Assembly (NCBI GenBank): GCA_016926135.1
Contig: JAFGPH010000027.1
Location: 1-8,242, forward strand
Source: Deltaproteobacteria bacterium
Lineage (GTDB): Bacteria; Desulfobacterota; DSM-4660; Desulfatiglandales; HGW-15
Reading direction: 5' to 3'
Length of the DNA stretch: 8,242 nt
Both the position numbers and the translations under genes were made by a program. Positions 1-6,738 of this stretch are shown here, piece by piece. Positions within the stretch are counted from its first letter, which is position 1, and each line of letters opens with the position of its first letter. Under the pieces are notes generated by a model, which was given only the letters and a program-made list of their open reading frames with translations, ran no database searches and was not told the DNA's origin.

Positions 1-5
1 CAGTT

Positions 6-467
6 ATGGATGTCAAATATGTTAATCCGTTCATATCGGCTACCCTGCACGTGCTGGAGACCTTGGCCCACATAAAGGCGCAGCCCGGCAAGCCCTTCGT
101 AAAGAAAGACAAGGTTGCCAGAGGTGACGTGACAGGTGTGATCGGCCTCACCGGTAAGGCGAGAGGGACCGTTTCTGTCAGTTTCTCGGAAAACTGTATC
201 CTGGCTATTGTCTCCGGCATGTTCGGCGAGGAGATGAAGGAGCTGAATGAAGAGATCAGGGACGCTGCAGGCGAGATCAGCAATATGATCTCCGGGCAGG
301 CCAGGAGACAACTCGAGGAGATAGGGCTTTCTCTTTCCGCTGCGATTCCGACGGTCATCATGGGCAAGAATCACAGTCTCTCTCCTATCACGACCTATCC
401 TGTTATCGCCATCCCCTTCCAGACCAGCCATGGCGACTTCACGATAGAGGTCTCTTTCGAGGAGTGA
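6..467 (+). CDS. cheX: CheX-family chemotaxis phosphatase (CheY-P phosphatase)
   Basis: A 153-residue protein of the CheC/CheX/FliY phosphatase superfamily. Members of the CheX branch dephosphorylate CheY-P in the cytoplasm and so end the motility or other response-regulator signal. The opening MDVKYVNPF, the length of about 150 residues and the single active-site helix are typical of CheX. The catalytic E-x-x-N motif is intact as E90-I-S-N93, inside the helix GEISNMISGQA. The start at 6 is chosen because MDVKYVNPF is the usual N terminus; the ribosome site lies mostly outside the window. The stop is followed after one base by the DUF58 gene, so the two are probably co-transcribed and translationally coupled. 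No chemotaxis gene is visible nearby, so the partner could be a stand-alone receiver protein and not a flagellar CheY. The family call is firm; the signalling role is inferred. Confidence 0.88.
   Translation: MDVKYVNPFISATLHVLETLAHIKAQPGKPFVKKDKVARGDVTGVIGLTGKARGTVSVSFSENCILAIVSGMFGEEMKELNEEIRDAAGEISNMISGQARRQLEEIGLSLSAAIPTVIMGKNHSLSPITTYPVIAIPFQTSHGDFTIEVSFEE
459..464 (+). promoter_or_regulatory. Ribosome binding site of the DUF58 gene
   Basis: GAGGAG lies inside the last codons of cheX, four bases before the ATG at 469. It supports that start and suggests that translation of the DUF58 gene depends on ribosomes finishing cheX. Confidence 0.6.
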
Positions 468-468
468 G

Positions 469-1719
469 ATGACTCCGGTGAGCCCCCGGCAGAACGGGGC
501 GTCGTCCCACGCAGCCGGATATCTTCTCCAGAAACCAGGGCTCTTTTTTCTGCTCGGGACGCTGCTGGTCGCCGCATGGGCCGGGCAGATTCCCATCGTC
601 ATGCTGAGCAGCCTCTTTCTCTCCGCAGCCCTTCTGGCCAAACTCTGGAGCCGCCTGTCCTTGGCGGGTGTGACCTTCAGCCGCACGCTCAAGGAGGAAA
701 GGCTCTTTCCCGGAGAGTCCACGGAGATCAGAATCCGGATCACCAACCGCAAGCTGCTGCCCCTTCCCTGGTTTCAGATCGAACAGGAATTGCCGCTCGA
801 CCTATGCGAGGATATGGATCCGAAGGGGTCTTCCCGGCCCGGACACGGTCTTCTTCGTATGGAAGGTTCCCTGCTGTGGTACAGGACCCTTCAGTGGTCA
901 TCCCGACTCACATGCAACCGGCGCGGTTACTACACGATCGGGCACTTACGCTTCTCTTCGGGAGATACCTTCGGTCTTTACTCCTATTCCACCGACGCGC
1001 CCCTGTCGAACCAGGTGATCGTATACCCGAGGATCTTCCCTCTGGGAAAGCTTCAAATCCCTTCCCTCCAACCCATGGGTGAATCGCGGACCCTGCGAAG
1101 GGCGTTCCAGGACCCGACGCGCACGATCGGGGTCCGGGACTACCGGTACGGCGACAGCCTCAGACACATCCACTGGAAGGCCAGCGCCCGATCCCGTCAC
1201 TTGCAGGTCAGGGTGTTCGAGGCCACCACAAGTTTCAAGGTGGCCCTGTTTCTCTCCGTAGAGAGCTTTTACCGTGAAAAGTCGTTGGCCGAAGAGGATT
1301 TTGAGCTTGCTCTCAGTACGGCCGCCTCCGTGGCCCATGGCGTTGTCAACCGGGGCGGTCCCGTAGGGCTTTTCGTGAACACCCGGGCCGCAGATTCGGG
1401 TCAAGCCGTAAGCGTGGCTCCCGGAGGAAGCAGGGACCAACTCCCTCTCCTTCTGGAAATGCTCGCCAGGGTAACCAATTCCGTCATTGAACCCTTTGAA
1501 CGTTTCCTGGAAAGGGAAAGGGGGCGCCTCCCGGCCGGCACAACCCTTGTCCTTCTTTTTGGAAAACCCCCGGAATCCCTCTCTACCATGGTCGCCGCCC
1601 TCAAGGCATCCGGGTATCGGCTTCTTGTGCTGCTGGTGGGTGACCAGCGGGACGTCCCTGCTCAGGAAGGGATCACGTGGGTCAACATACGGAGCCCTCA
1701 CGATTTTGGACCGGGCTGA
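469..1719 (+). CDS. DUF58 domain protein (MoxR-associated, vWA-like)
   Basis: A 416-residue membrane-anchored DUF58 protein. Two hydrophobic segments lie near the N terminus (about residues 24-37 and 41-58). They are followed by a soluble beta-rich region and then the DUF58 signature RDYRYGDSLRHIHWKASAR at 223-241. DUF58 proteins are encoded with MoxR ATPases and are thought to be their partners in assembling or maturing envelope or metal-containing complexes; the exact job is usually unknown. The C-terminal half is von Willebrand A-like, but the strand that normally carries the metal-site D-x-S-x-S reads LSVES at 262-266, so the usual first aspartate is missing. The gene starts one base after the cheX stop and is followed, after 125 bases, by the DUF4129 membrane gene. 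The domain call is strong; the function is inferred from family and context. Confidence 0.87.
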   Translation: MTPVSPRQNGASSHAAGYLLQKPGLFFLLGTLLVAAWAGQIPIVMLSSLFLSAALLAKLWSRLSLAGVTFSRTLKEERLFPGESTEIRIRITNRKLLPLPWFQIEQELPLDLCEDMDPKGSSRPGHGLLRMEGSLLWYRTLQWSSRLTCNRRGYYTIGHLRFSSGDTFGLYSYSTDAPLSNQVIVYPRIFPLGKLQIPSLQPMGESRTLRRAFQDPTRTIGVRDYRYGDSLRHIHWKASARSRHLQVRVFEATTSFKVALFLSVESFYREKSLAEEDFELALSTAASVAHGVVNRGGPVGLFVNTRAADSGQAVSVAPGGSRDQLPLLLEMLARVTNSVIEPFERFLERERGRLPAGTTLVLLFGKPPESLSTMVAALKASGYRLLVLLVGDQRDVPAQEGITWVNIRSPHDFGPG

Positions 1720-1844
1720 GAGACCGCCCATCGCTCAAAGAGGCCGTCGGGGGATGGTCGTCGAGACCGCCGGCCCCTCAAGCGCCCGGAATTTGTAGGC
1801 GTATTTATGGGACACGACATTGCCAGTCATCCTGTGACATCACG

Positions 1845-3254
1845 ATGATTTTTTTGCTTTATATCACTATCGCAGGGATGGAATTCTGCTGGCTCTACGG
1901 TGCGCTCCTCCTGGTGAACGAGCGGGCGTCCGGGCCGAGTCTGGCCGTTCCGGGGCTCCTGGGCCTCTATCTCATCGGCTTCGGATTGCACCGATATCTC
2001 CGCCGGCTCGGATGGGGGAGGCTCTACATCGAGCTCTTGAGCCTCACGGCCTGGATGGTCTGCCTGCTGCTCCTGGCCGGGTATCCTCTGTATGCGAACT
2101 TGCGCCTTCTGGACGGCTTTTGGGTTTCCGACTTTTTCAGGGAAACGGCCCCGTGGAAGGGCTTTCCAAGCCCGCAGTTCCTGACCCTGGTCTGTGGTGG
2201 GGCGCTGTGGTGGTGTGGCAGAAGGGTCGCCGCGATCCGCACCGATCACGAGATCATCCTGAGCGAATTCCAGTTCGGTATTGCCCTCCTCCTCATCCTG
2301 TTCTTCATGGACAGCCAGTGGTCCCTGCAACTCCCCGGCCTTCTTCCCCTCACCCTGGCTTTCTTCCTCTTCGGCCTTCTGGGCATGTCCCTGGCCCACG
2401 CCCGGGCAGGCTCAGGGTGGTTTTTCAGCGAACACAGGGCTCCCTGGGCGGGGTTTGTGATCCTGAGTACCTGCATCGTCCTGGCCGCGGGTCTCCTTCT
2501 GAGCGCCATGATGCGACCCGATTTGCTGCAACTCCTTGTCTCGCTGGCAAAGGAGGCGGCGTCCTTCGTTGGAGGACTGATCGTCAAGTTGTTGTCCTAT
2601 CTCATCGGCCTCTTTCCGCCCCCGGAACCCTATGAGGTCCCCCTATCCGGACCGCCTCTCGCGGTGGACAGGGATCCTTCCTTCGTGGCCAAGGTCCTGA
2701 GGATTCCCGAAAGCGTGCGCAAGGTGGCAGGCGTGTTTGTGGCAAGCTTGTGGGTCATCCTGTTTACGGCCGCCTTGTGGAGTCTTTCGGCTTCCATCCT
2801 GAGATGGCTGAGGCGAAGGGTGGTCGGGATGGAGGGCGTCGAGTTGGAATCGCTCCATGGGGCCTTTCTGCACGATCTATCGGCCTTGGGGAGGTTCATC
2901 CTCCGGAGGTTCGCCACACTCTGGAACCTCCTCCTGCGCATCCTGGGAAGAGGCCGGAAGGCAGGGACGGACCCCCCGGAGGTCGTCTCCGTGAGGGAGG
3001 TGTACCGCCGACTTCTGCGATGGGGGGCGAAGGGGGGGTGCCCCAGGAACGCGGCCCAGACACCGCGCGAGTATCTCGATGTCCTCATCGCATGGTTGCC
3101 GGAGCGCCGATGGGAAGTGGCCTTCATCACCCACCAGTACGTGCAGGCACGCTATAGCCCCCTGCGACCGTCACGCAATGCCGTGGAGAGGCTGAACGCC
3201 GTCTGGACGAAGCTGAAATCGTTTCGCCCCGGAAAAAGCAAGAATGTGGAATGA
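1845..3254 (+). CDS. Polytopic membrane protein with C-terminal DUF4129 domain
   Basis: With the start chosen here the protein has 469 residues. About eight or nine hydrophobic segments are visible, near 2-24, 35-52, 61-83, 111-125, 144-156, 164-184, 202-222, 239-257 and 295-319. A cytoplasmic, arginine-rich stretch follows, and a DUF4129-like domain occupies about 384-460 (VYRRLLRWGAKGG, then TPREYLDVL, then a QYVQARYS end). Such domains are common in proteins encoded with MoxR and DUF58, often fused to a transglutaminase core, which is absent here. The frame is open upstream to a GTG at 1677 inside the DUF58 gene, but residues before 1845 look non-coding (proline- and arginine-rich) and the first membrane helix begins at this ATG. 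No clear ribosome site precedes it, and an ATG at 1878 is an alternative. Probably the membrane partner of the MoxR/DUF58 system. Confidence 0.78.
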   Translation: MIFLLYITIAGMEFCWLYGALLLVNERASGPSLAVPGLLGLYLIGFGLHRYLRRLGWGRLYIELLSLTAWMVCLLLLAGYPLYANLRLLDGFWVSDFFRETAPWKGFPSPQFLTLVCGGALWWCGRRVAAIRTDHEIILSEFQFGIALLLILFFMDSQWSLQLPGLLPLTLAFFLFGLLGMSLAHARAGSGWFFSEHRAPWAGFVILSTCIVLAAGLLLSAMMRPDLLQLLVSLAKEAASFVGGLIVKLLSYLIGLFPPPEPYEVPLSGPPLAVDRDPSFVAKVLRIPESVRKVAGVFVASLWVILFTAALWSLSASILRWLRRRVVGMEGVELESLHGAFLHDLSALGRFILRRFATLWNLLLRILGRGRKAGTDPPEVVSVREVYRRLLRWGAKGGCPRNAAQTPREYLDVLIAWLPERRWEVAFITHQYVQARYSPLRPSRNAVERLNAVWTKLKSFRPGKSKNVE

Positions 3255-3283
3255 CGACGACAAGGAAGCACGGACGATTCATT

Positions 3284-3297
3284 ATTGACGATTGACC
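3284..3297 (+). repeat. Tandem heptamer ATTGACG/ATTGACC with degenerate copies downstream
   Basis: Two adjacent seven-base units differ only in the last base. In the same seven-base phase the next units, CTTTACG, AATCACA and ATGGACT (to 3318), look like decayed versions. A further GACGATT copy at 3273-3279 matches 3287-3293. The array overlaps the candidate moxR promoter. Confidence 0.4.
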
Positions 3298-3313
3298 CTT
3301 TACGAATCACAAT
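3285..3313 (+). promoter_or_regulatory. Candidate sigma70 promoter for moxR
   Basis: TTGACG at 3285-3290 matches five of six bases of the -35 consensus. CACAAT at 3308-3313 matches four of six of the -10 box, and the spacing is 17 bases. It lies in the 125-base gap between the DUF4129 gene and moxR, and predicts a transcript start near 3320 with a leader of about 60 bases. It is a sequence match only; read-through from the upstream genes is also possible. Confidence 0.45.
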
Positions 3314-3339
3314 GGACTCAGAAACGTAGCGTCGGAGTC

Positions 3340-3356
3340 GGCTGCTGAATGCAGCC
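3340..3356 (+). other. Small perfect hairpin in the moxR leader
   Basis: GGCTGC and GCAGCC form a six-base-pair stem around the five-base loop TGAAT. The hairpin ends eight bases before the moxR ribosome site. No run of T follows, so it does not look like an intrinsic terminator; a role in mRNA stability or initiation is possible but unproven. Confidence 0.35.
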
Positions 3357-3364
3357 CATGAGTG

Positions 3365-3372
3365 GGAGGTGA
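3365..3372 (+). promoter_or_regulatory. Strong ribosome binding site that fixes the moxR start
   Basis: GGAGGTGA is an almost perfect anti-16S match seven bases before the ATG at 3380. It favours that ATG over the in-frame GTG at 3362, which lies upstream of this site. Confidence 0.75.
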
Positions 3373-3379
3373 TTTTCAA

Positions 3380-4351
3380 ATGGACAGGGCGGCCATGAAA
3401 CCGGTATTGGATGTGACGCGCGCGAGGCAGGCGGCCGGAGCCTTCGTCTCCAATGTGGAAAAGGTCATTGTGGGCAAGAGGAAGACCATCGAGCTGATCT
3501 TTGTGGCCCTTGTTGCCGAGGGACACATTCTGATCGAGGATGTGCCCGGTGTCGGGAAAACCCTCCTCGCCAAGGCGACCGCGAGATCCCTGGACGGCTC
3601 CTTCCGGAGAATCCAGTGCACCCCCGACCTGTTGCCCTCAGACGTGGTGGGGATCAGCTATTTCAACCAGAAGACCGCGGAGTTCGAGTTTCGGCAGGGG
3701 CCGATCCTGGCCAACATCGTGCTCGTGGACGAGATCAACCGGGCCATGCCAAGGACCCAGTCCTGCCTGCTGGAATGCATGCAGGAGCAGCAGGTCACGG
3801 TAGACCTGGACACGGTGCTGCTTCCCCGGCCCTTCCTGCTCTTGGCTACTCAGAACCCTATCGAGCTGGAAGGCACCTTCCCGCTGCCCGAAGCCCAGCT
3901 CGACCGATTTCTGCTCAAGGTGGAGCTGGGATACCCCTCTGCGCAGGAGGAGTCGGCGGTCCTCTCCCGCTACCAGCAGGCCAATCCGCTGGAGGATCTG
4001 CCCAGCGTCCTGGCCTCCCGGGGGCTCCTGGACCTGCAGAAGATGTGCAGGCAGGTGTTCATCGAGGACTCCGTGAGGGACTACATCGTGGCCCTCAACA
4101 GCGCGACGCGAACTCATCCGGACCTCAAGCTCGGCACCAGCCCGCGCGCCGCCCTGGCTCTTCAGTCGGCGTCCCAGGTCATGGCGGCCATGCAGGGGAG
4201 AAATTATGTCCTGCCCGACGACGTGAAATCCCTTGCGGTTCCCGTGCTCTCCCATCGGGTGATCCCGAGGACGGAGGCAAGACTCAAGGGGCGGTCCGAG
4301 AAGGACATTCTGGAGGACCTGCTCGCCACGGTTCCGGTCCCTGCCGAATGA
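3380..4351 (+). CDS. MoxR-family AAA+ ATPase
   Basis: A 323-residue cytoplasmic AAA+ ATPase of the MoxR group, which acts as a chaperone-like remodelling enzyme on vWA/DUF58 partner proteins. Its motifs are intact: Walker A VPGVGKT at 55-61, Walker B LVDEINRA at 115-122, followed by the MoxR-typical TQSCLLECMQE, sensor 1 ATQNP at 156-160, and a sensor-2-like SPRA at 254-257 before the C-terminal lid. Length is normal for MoxR. The start at 3380 is set by the strong ribosome site. Usually moxR comes first in its operon, ahead of the DUF58 gene; here it lies downstream of the DUF58 and DUF4129 genes and behind its own candidate promoter. The GNAT gene follows after 35 bases. The family is certain; the substrate is unknown. 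Confidence 0.93.
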   Translation: MDRAAMKPVLDVTRARQAAGAFVSNVEKVIVGKRKTIELIFVALVAEGHILIEDVPGVGKTLLAKATARSLDGSFRRIQCTPDLLPSDVVGISYFNQKTAEFEFRQGPILANIVLVDEINRAMPRTQSCLLECMQEQQVTVDLDTVLLPRPFLLLATQNPIELEGTFPLPEAQLDRFLLKVELGYPSAQEESAVLSRYQQANPLEDLPSVLASRGLLDLQKMCRQVFIEDSVRDYIVALNSATRTHPDLKLGTSPRAALALQSASQVMAAMQGRNYVLPDDVKSLAVPVLSHRVIPRTEARLKGRSEKDILEDLLATVPVPAE

Positions 4352-4386
4352 AACGATGAAGCCCGGTGGAACCATATGGAGGGCCC

Positions 4387-4887
4387 ATGAGTGTCAAAAA
4401 AGACATGTGCCCGTTGATAAAATGCATGGACAGAACGGGGCAGGAATTCGAAATAGCCGGCTGCAGTCAAGGGGATTCCTCCTGCATCATGGACATGTAC
4501 GCCACCTTTTCTCCCAGGCCTGCCTCTCAAGGGCTTCCGCCCGAAGATCCGGAGACATGCGCCCGGTGGGTCAAAGGGCTGACGGAAACAGGAGAGAATC
4601 TGGTTGCCTGGCACGGGAGCAAAGCCATCGGACATGCCGCCCTGCTGCCCGACGGGAAGGGGGAGACCGCGGAGTTCGTGATCTTCGTCCACCAGTCCTT
4701 CAGGAACCTCGGTATAGGGACGGAGCTCACCAGGGCCTGCATTGAAAGGGCGAGGCAACTCGGTTTCAAATCCGTTTGGCTGACGGTGGCCCTCACCAAT
4801 TTCATCGCGATCAAGCTCTACCGGAAGCTCTGCTTCGAATACTGCGACATGGACGACTGCGAGAGGACCATGCTCCTCCGGTTCTGA
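4387..4887 (+). CDS. GNAT-family N-acetyltransferase, cysteine-rich
   Basis: A 166-residue protein with one GNAT fold. Such enzymes transfer an acetyl group from acetyl-CoA to an amine on a small molecule or protein. The acetyl-CoA loop is R106-N-L-G-I-G111, followed by the helix TELTRACIERARQLG. Motif B follows as LTNFIAIKLYRKLCFEY. Before the fold lies a proline-rich segment, FSPRPASQGLPPEDP, at 41-55. There are nine cysteines (8, 13, 26, 33, 58, 118, 149, 153, 158), unusually many for a GNAT of this size; three form a C-x3-C-x4-C cluster at the C terminus. The ATG at 4387 is chosen because GGAGG lies four bases upstream; a GTG at 4366 would add seven residues. It sits between moxR and lepA in the same direction. 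The substrate cannot be told from the sequence. Confidence 0.85.
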   Translation: MSVKKDMCPLIKCMDRTGQEFEIAGCSQGDSSCIMDMYATFSPRPASQGLPPEDPETCARWVKGLTETGENLVAWHGSKAIGHAALLPDGKGETAEFVIFVHQSFRNLGIGTELTRACIERARQLGFKSVWLTVALTNFIAIKLYRKLCFEYCDMDDCERTMLLRF

Positions 4888-4895
4888 GCTAGACT

Positions 4896-4916
4896 CGGAG
4901 ACCTCTGCGGTCTCCG
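4896..4916 (+). other. Perfect eight-base-pair hairpin before lepA
   Basis: CGGAGACC and GGTCTCCG are exact reverse complements around the loop TCTGC. The hairpin lies nine bases after the GNAT stop and 25 bases before the lepA start chosen here. The sequence after it (TGAGAGACACCC) has no T run, so a classical intrinsic terminator is unlikely. It may be an RNA processing or stability element, or a control on lepA translation. Confidence 0.5.
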
Positions 4917-4931
4917 TGAGAGACACCCATG

Positions 4932-4936
4932 GGAGG
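4932..4936 (+). promoter_or_regulatory. Ribosome binding site that decides the lepA start
   Basis: GGAGG lies four bases before the ATG at 4941. The alternative ATG at 4929 would place this site inside the coding region and has only a weak GAGAG upstream. Confidence 0.6.
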
Positions 4937-4940
4937 CTGT

Positions 4941-6737
4941 ATGCCCGGCGTTCGCAACTTTTGCATTATCGCCCACATTGATCACGGAAAATCCACCCTC
5001 GCCGACCGTCTGATTCAATATGTGCACCTCGTGAGCGAGAGACAGTTCCGGGACCAGATCCTCGATACCATGGATCTGGAGAGGGAAAGGGGCATCACCA
5101 TCAAGAGCCACACCATCACCCTCCCCTACAGGAGCGAAAAGGGAGAGGGGTATGAGCTCAACCTCATCGATACCCCCGGCCACGTGGACTTTACCTACGA
5201 GGTGTCCCGCGCCCTCGCGTCCTGTGAGGGCGCCGTCCTCCTTGTGGACGCGTCCCAGGGGGTCCAGGCACAGACGCTCTCAAACCTCTATCTCGCCATG
5301 GAACACGATCTGACCATCATCCCGGTGATCAACAAGATCGACCTGCCTTCCGCCGACGTGGACCGGGTCAAGAAAGAGATCGCGACGGAACTCGGGCTGG
5401 AAGACCGGGTGCCCATTCTCTGTTCGGCCAAGGAGGGGATAGGCATCGAAGAGGTTTTCGAAGCCGTTGTGAAAGACATCCCTCCCCCCCAGGGAGACCC
5501 CGGGGGTCCCCTTTCGGCGATCATTTTTGATGCGAGGTATGACCCTTTCCGGGGTGTGATCGTCAGTTGCAGGCTCTTTGATGGACGGGTGAGGGCGGGG
5601 GATACAATTCGCCTCATGTCCACAGGCGCCGCGCACAGGGTGGAAGAGGTCGGGATCTTCGGCCTGGAAAGGCAGGCGAGGGAGGAGTTGAAGGCCGGCT
5701 CGGTCGGGTACCTGATCGCCGGCATCAAGACCGTGAGCGATACCCGGGTCGGGGATACGATCACCCTGGACACCCGCCCGGTCGGGGCTCCCCTCCCGGG
5801 CTTCAGGGAGATCAAGCCCGTGGTCTTCTCCTCCATGTACCCCCTATCTTCCGAGGAGTATTCTTCTCTCGCGGATGCCCTGGAAAAATACAAGCTGAAC
5901 GACGCGGCCCTCGTTTTTCAGAAAGATTCCTCCGCAGCCCTTGGGCAGGGTTTCCGCTGCGGGTTCCTGGGCCTTCTCCACCTCGAAATCGTCCAGCAGA
6001 GGCTTCAGAGGGAGCACGACCAGGCCTTTCTCATGACCGTGCCGAGCGTGCAGTACCGGTTCACCCTGACGGACGGGAGCAGCGTTACCGTGGACAACCC
6101 CCAGTACTACCCGGACCCGACCCTGATCCAGTCCTCCTTCGAACCTTACATCAACGCGAGAATCCTGATCCCCGAGCGCTTCATGGGAAACGTCATGAAA
6201 CTCTGCCTCGATCGCAGGGGAACGAACTCCCGTCTCCACTACCCTGCCCCCGGTCGAATCGAACTCAGCTTTGATTTCCCCCTCGCCGAAGTGATCGTGG
6301 ATTTTTACGACAAGCTCAAGAGCATCACCCAGGGTTACGGCTCCTTTGACTACGAGATGATCGGGCACCGGGAGAGCGATCTCGTGAAACTCGACATCCT
6401 GGTCAATGCAGAAAGGGTGGATGCCCTCTCCCTGATCGTCCATAAGGACCGGGCCAGGGAGTGGGGTGTGCGGGTTTGCGAGAGGCTCAAGGAGGAGATC
6501 CCGAGGCACCAGTTCAAGATCGCCATTCAGGGCGCCATCGGCGGCAAGATCATCTCGCGCTCCACCATCAGCCCCTTCCGCAAGGACGTGACCGCAAAGT
6601 GCTATGGAGGGGACATCACCCGGAAGAGAAAACTCCTGGAGAAGCAGAGACGGGGCAAAAGGCGCATGAAGATGGTCGGATCCGTGATGATACCCCAGAA
6701 CGCCTTCGTGGCCGTGCTGAAATCGGAGACGGAGTAA
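4941..6737 (+). CDS. lepA: Elongation factor 4 (LepA), ribosome-bound GTPase
   Basis: A 598-residue translational GTPase, almost the same length as E. coli LepA (599). LepA binds the ribosome, where back-translocation and a role in 30S assembly have both been proposed. The G domain is complete: G1 AHIDHGKST at 11-19, the RERGITI switch region at 48-54, G3 DTPGH at 77-81, G4 NKID at 131-134 and G5 SAK at 162-164. Domain II, the EF-G-like domains and the LepA-specific C terminus follow; the C terminus is recognisable from CYGGDITRKRKLLEKQ and the end region KRRMKMVGSVMIPQNAFVAV. The start at 4941 gives the usual short N terminus (M-P-G-V-RNF) and has a ribosome site. The gene ends one base before hemW, so the two form an operon. 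Confidence 0.97.
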   Translation: MPGVRNFCIIAHIDHGKSTLADRLIQYVHLVSERQFRDQILDTMDLERERGITIKSHTITLPYRSEKGEGYELNLIDTPGHVDFTYEVSRALASCEGAVLLVDASQGVQAQTLSNLYLAMEHDLTIIPVINKIDLPSADVDRVKKEIATELGLEDRVPILCSAKEGIGIEEVFEAVVKDIPPPQGDPGGPLSAIIFDARYDPFRGVIVSCRLFDGRVRAGDTIRLMSTGAAHRVEEVGIFGLERQAREELKAGSVGYLIAGIKTVSDTRVGDTITLDTRPVGAPLPGFREIKPVVFSSMYPLSSEEYSSLADALEKYKLNDAALVFQKDSSAALGQGFRCGFLGLLHLEIVQQRLQREHDQAFLMTVPSVQYRFTLTDGSSVTVDNPQYYPDPTLIQSSFEPYINARILIPERFMGNVMKLCLDRRGTNSRLHYPAPGRIELSFDFPLAEVIVDFYDKLKSITQGYGSFDYEMIGHRESDLVKLDILVNAERVDALSLIVHKDRAREWGVRVCERLKEEIPRHQFKIAIQGAIGGKIISRSTISPFRKDVTAKCYGGDITRKRKLLEKQRRGKRRMKMVGSVMIPQNAFVAVLKSETE

Positions 6738-6738
6738 C

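Noticed and set aside
946..1731. Long minus-strand open frame (261 codons) opposite the DUF58 gene
   Set aside because: It is a GC-rich shadow of a clear DUF58 gene; its product has no recognisable motif and is rich in G, R and P.
1834..1843. GTGA-CA-TCAC inverted repeat before the DUF4129 gene, resembling CRP half-sites
   Set aside because: The two-base spacing is wrong for CRP and the arms are only four bases, so it is expected by chance.
1677..1844. N-terminal extension of the DUF4129 protein from a GTG inside the DUF58 gene
   Set aside because: The residues look non-coding, overlap the DUF58 gene, and the first membrane helix begins at the ATG at 1845.
4356..4745. 129-codon plus-strand frame overlapping the GNAT gene
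   Set aside because: It is out of frame with the GNAT motifs and encodes a low-complexity arginine-rich product.
5496..5508. GACCCC-G-GGGGTC palindrome in lepA
   Set aside because: It lies in coding sequence for a Gly/Pro-rich loop; the GC-rich codons explain it and the loop is too small to fold.
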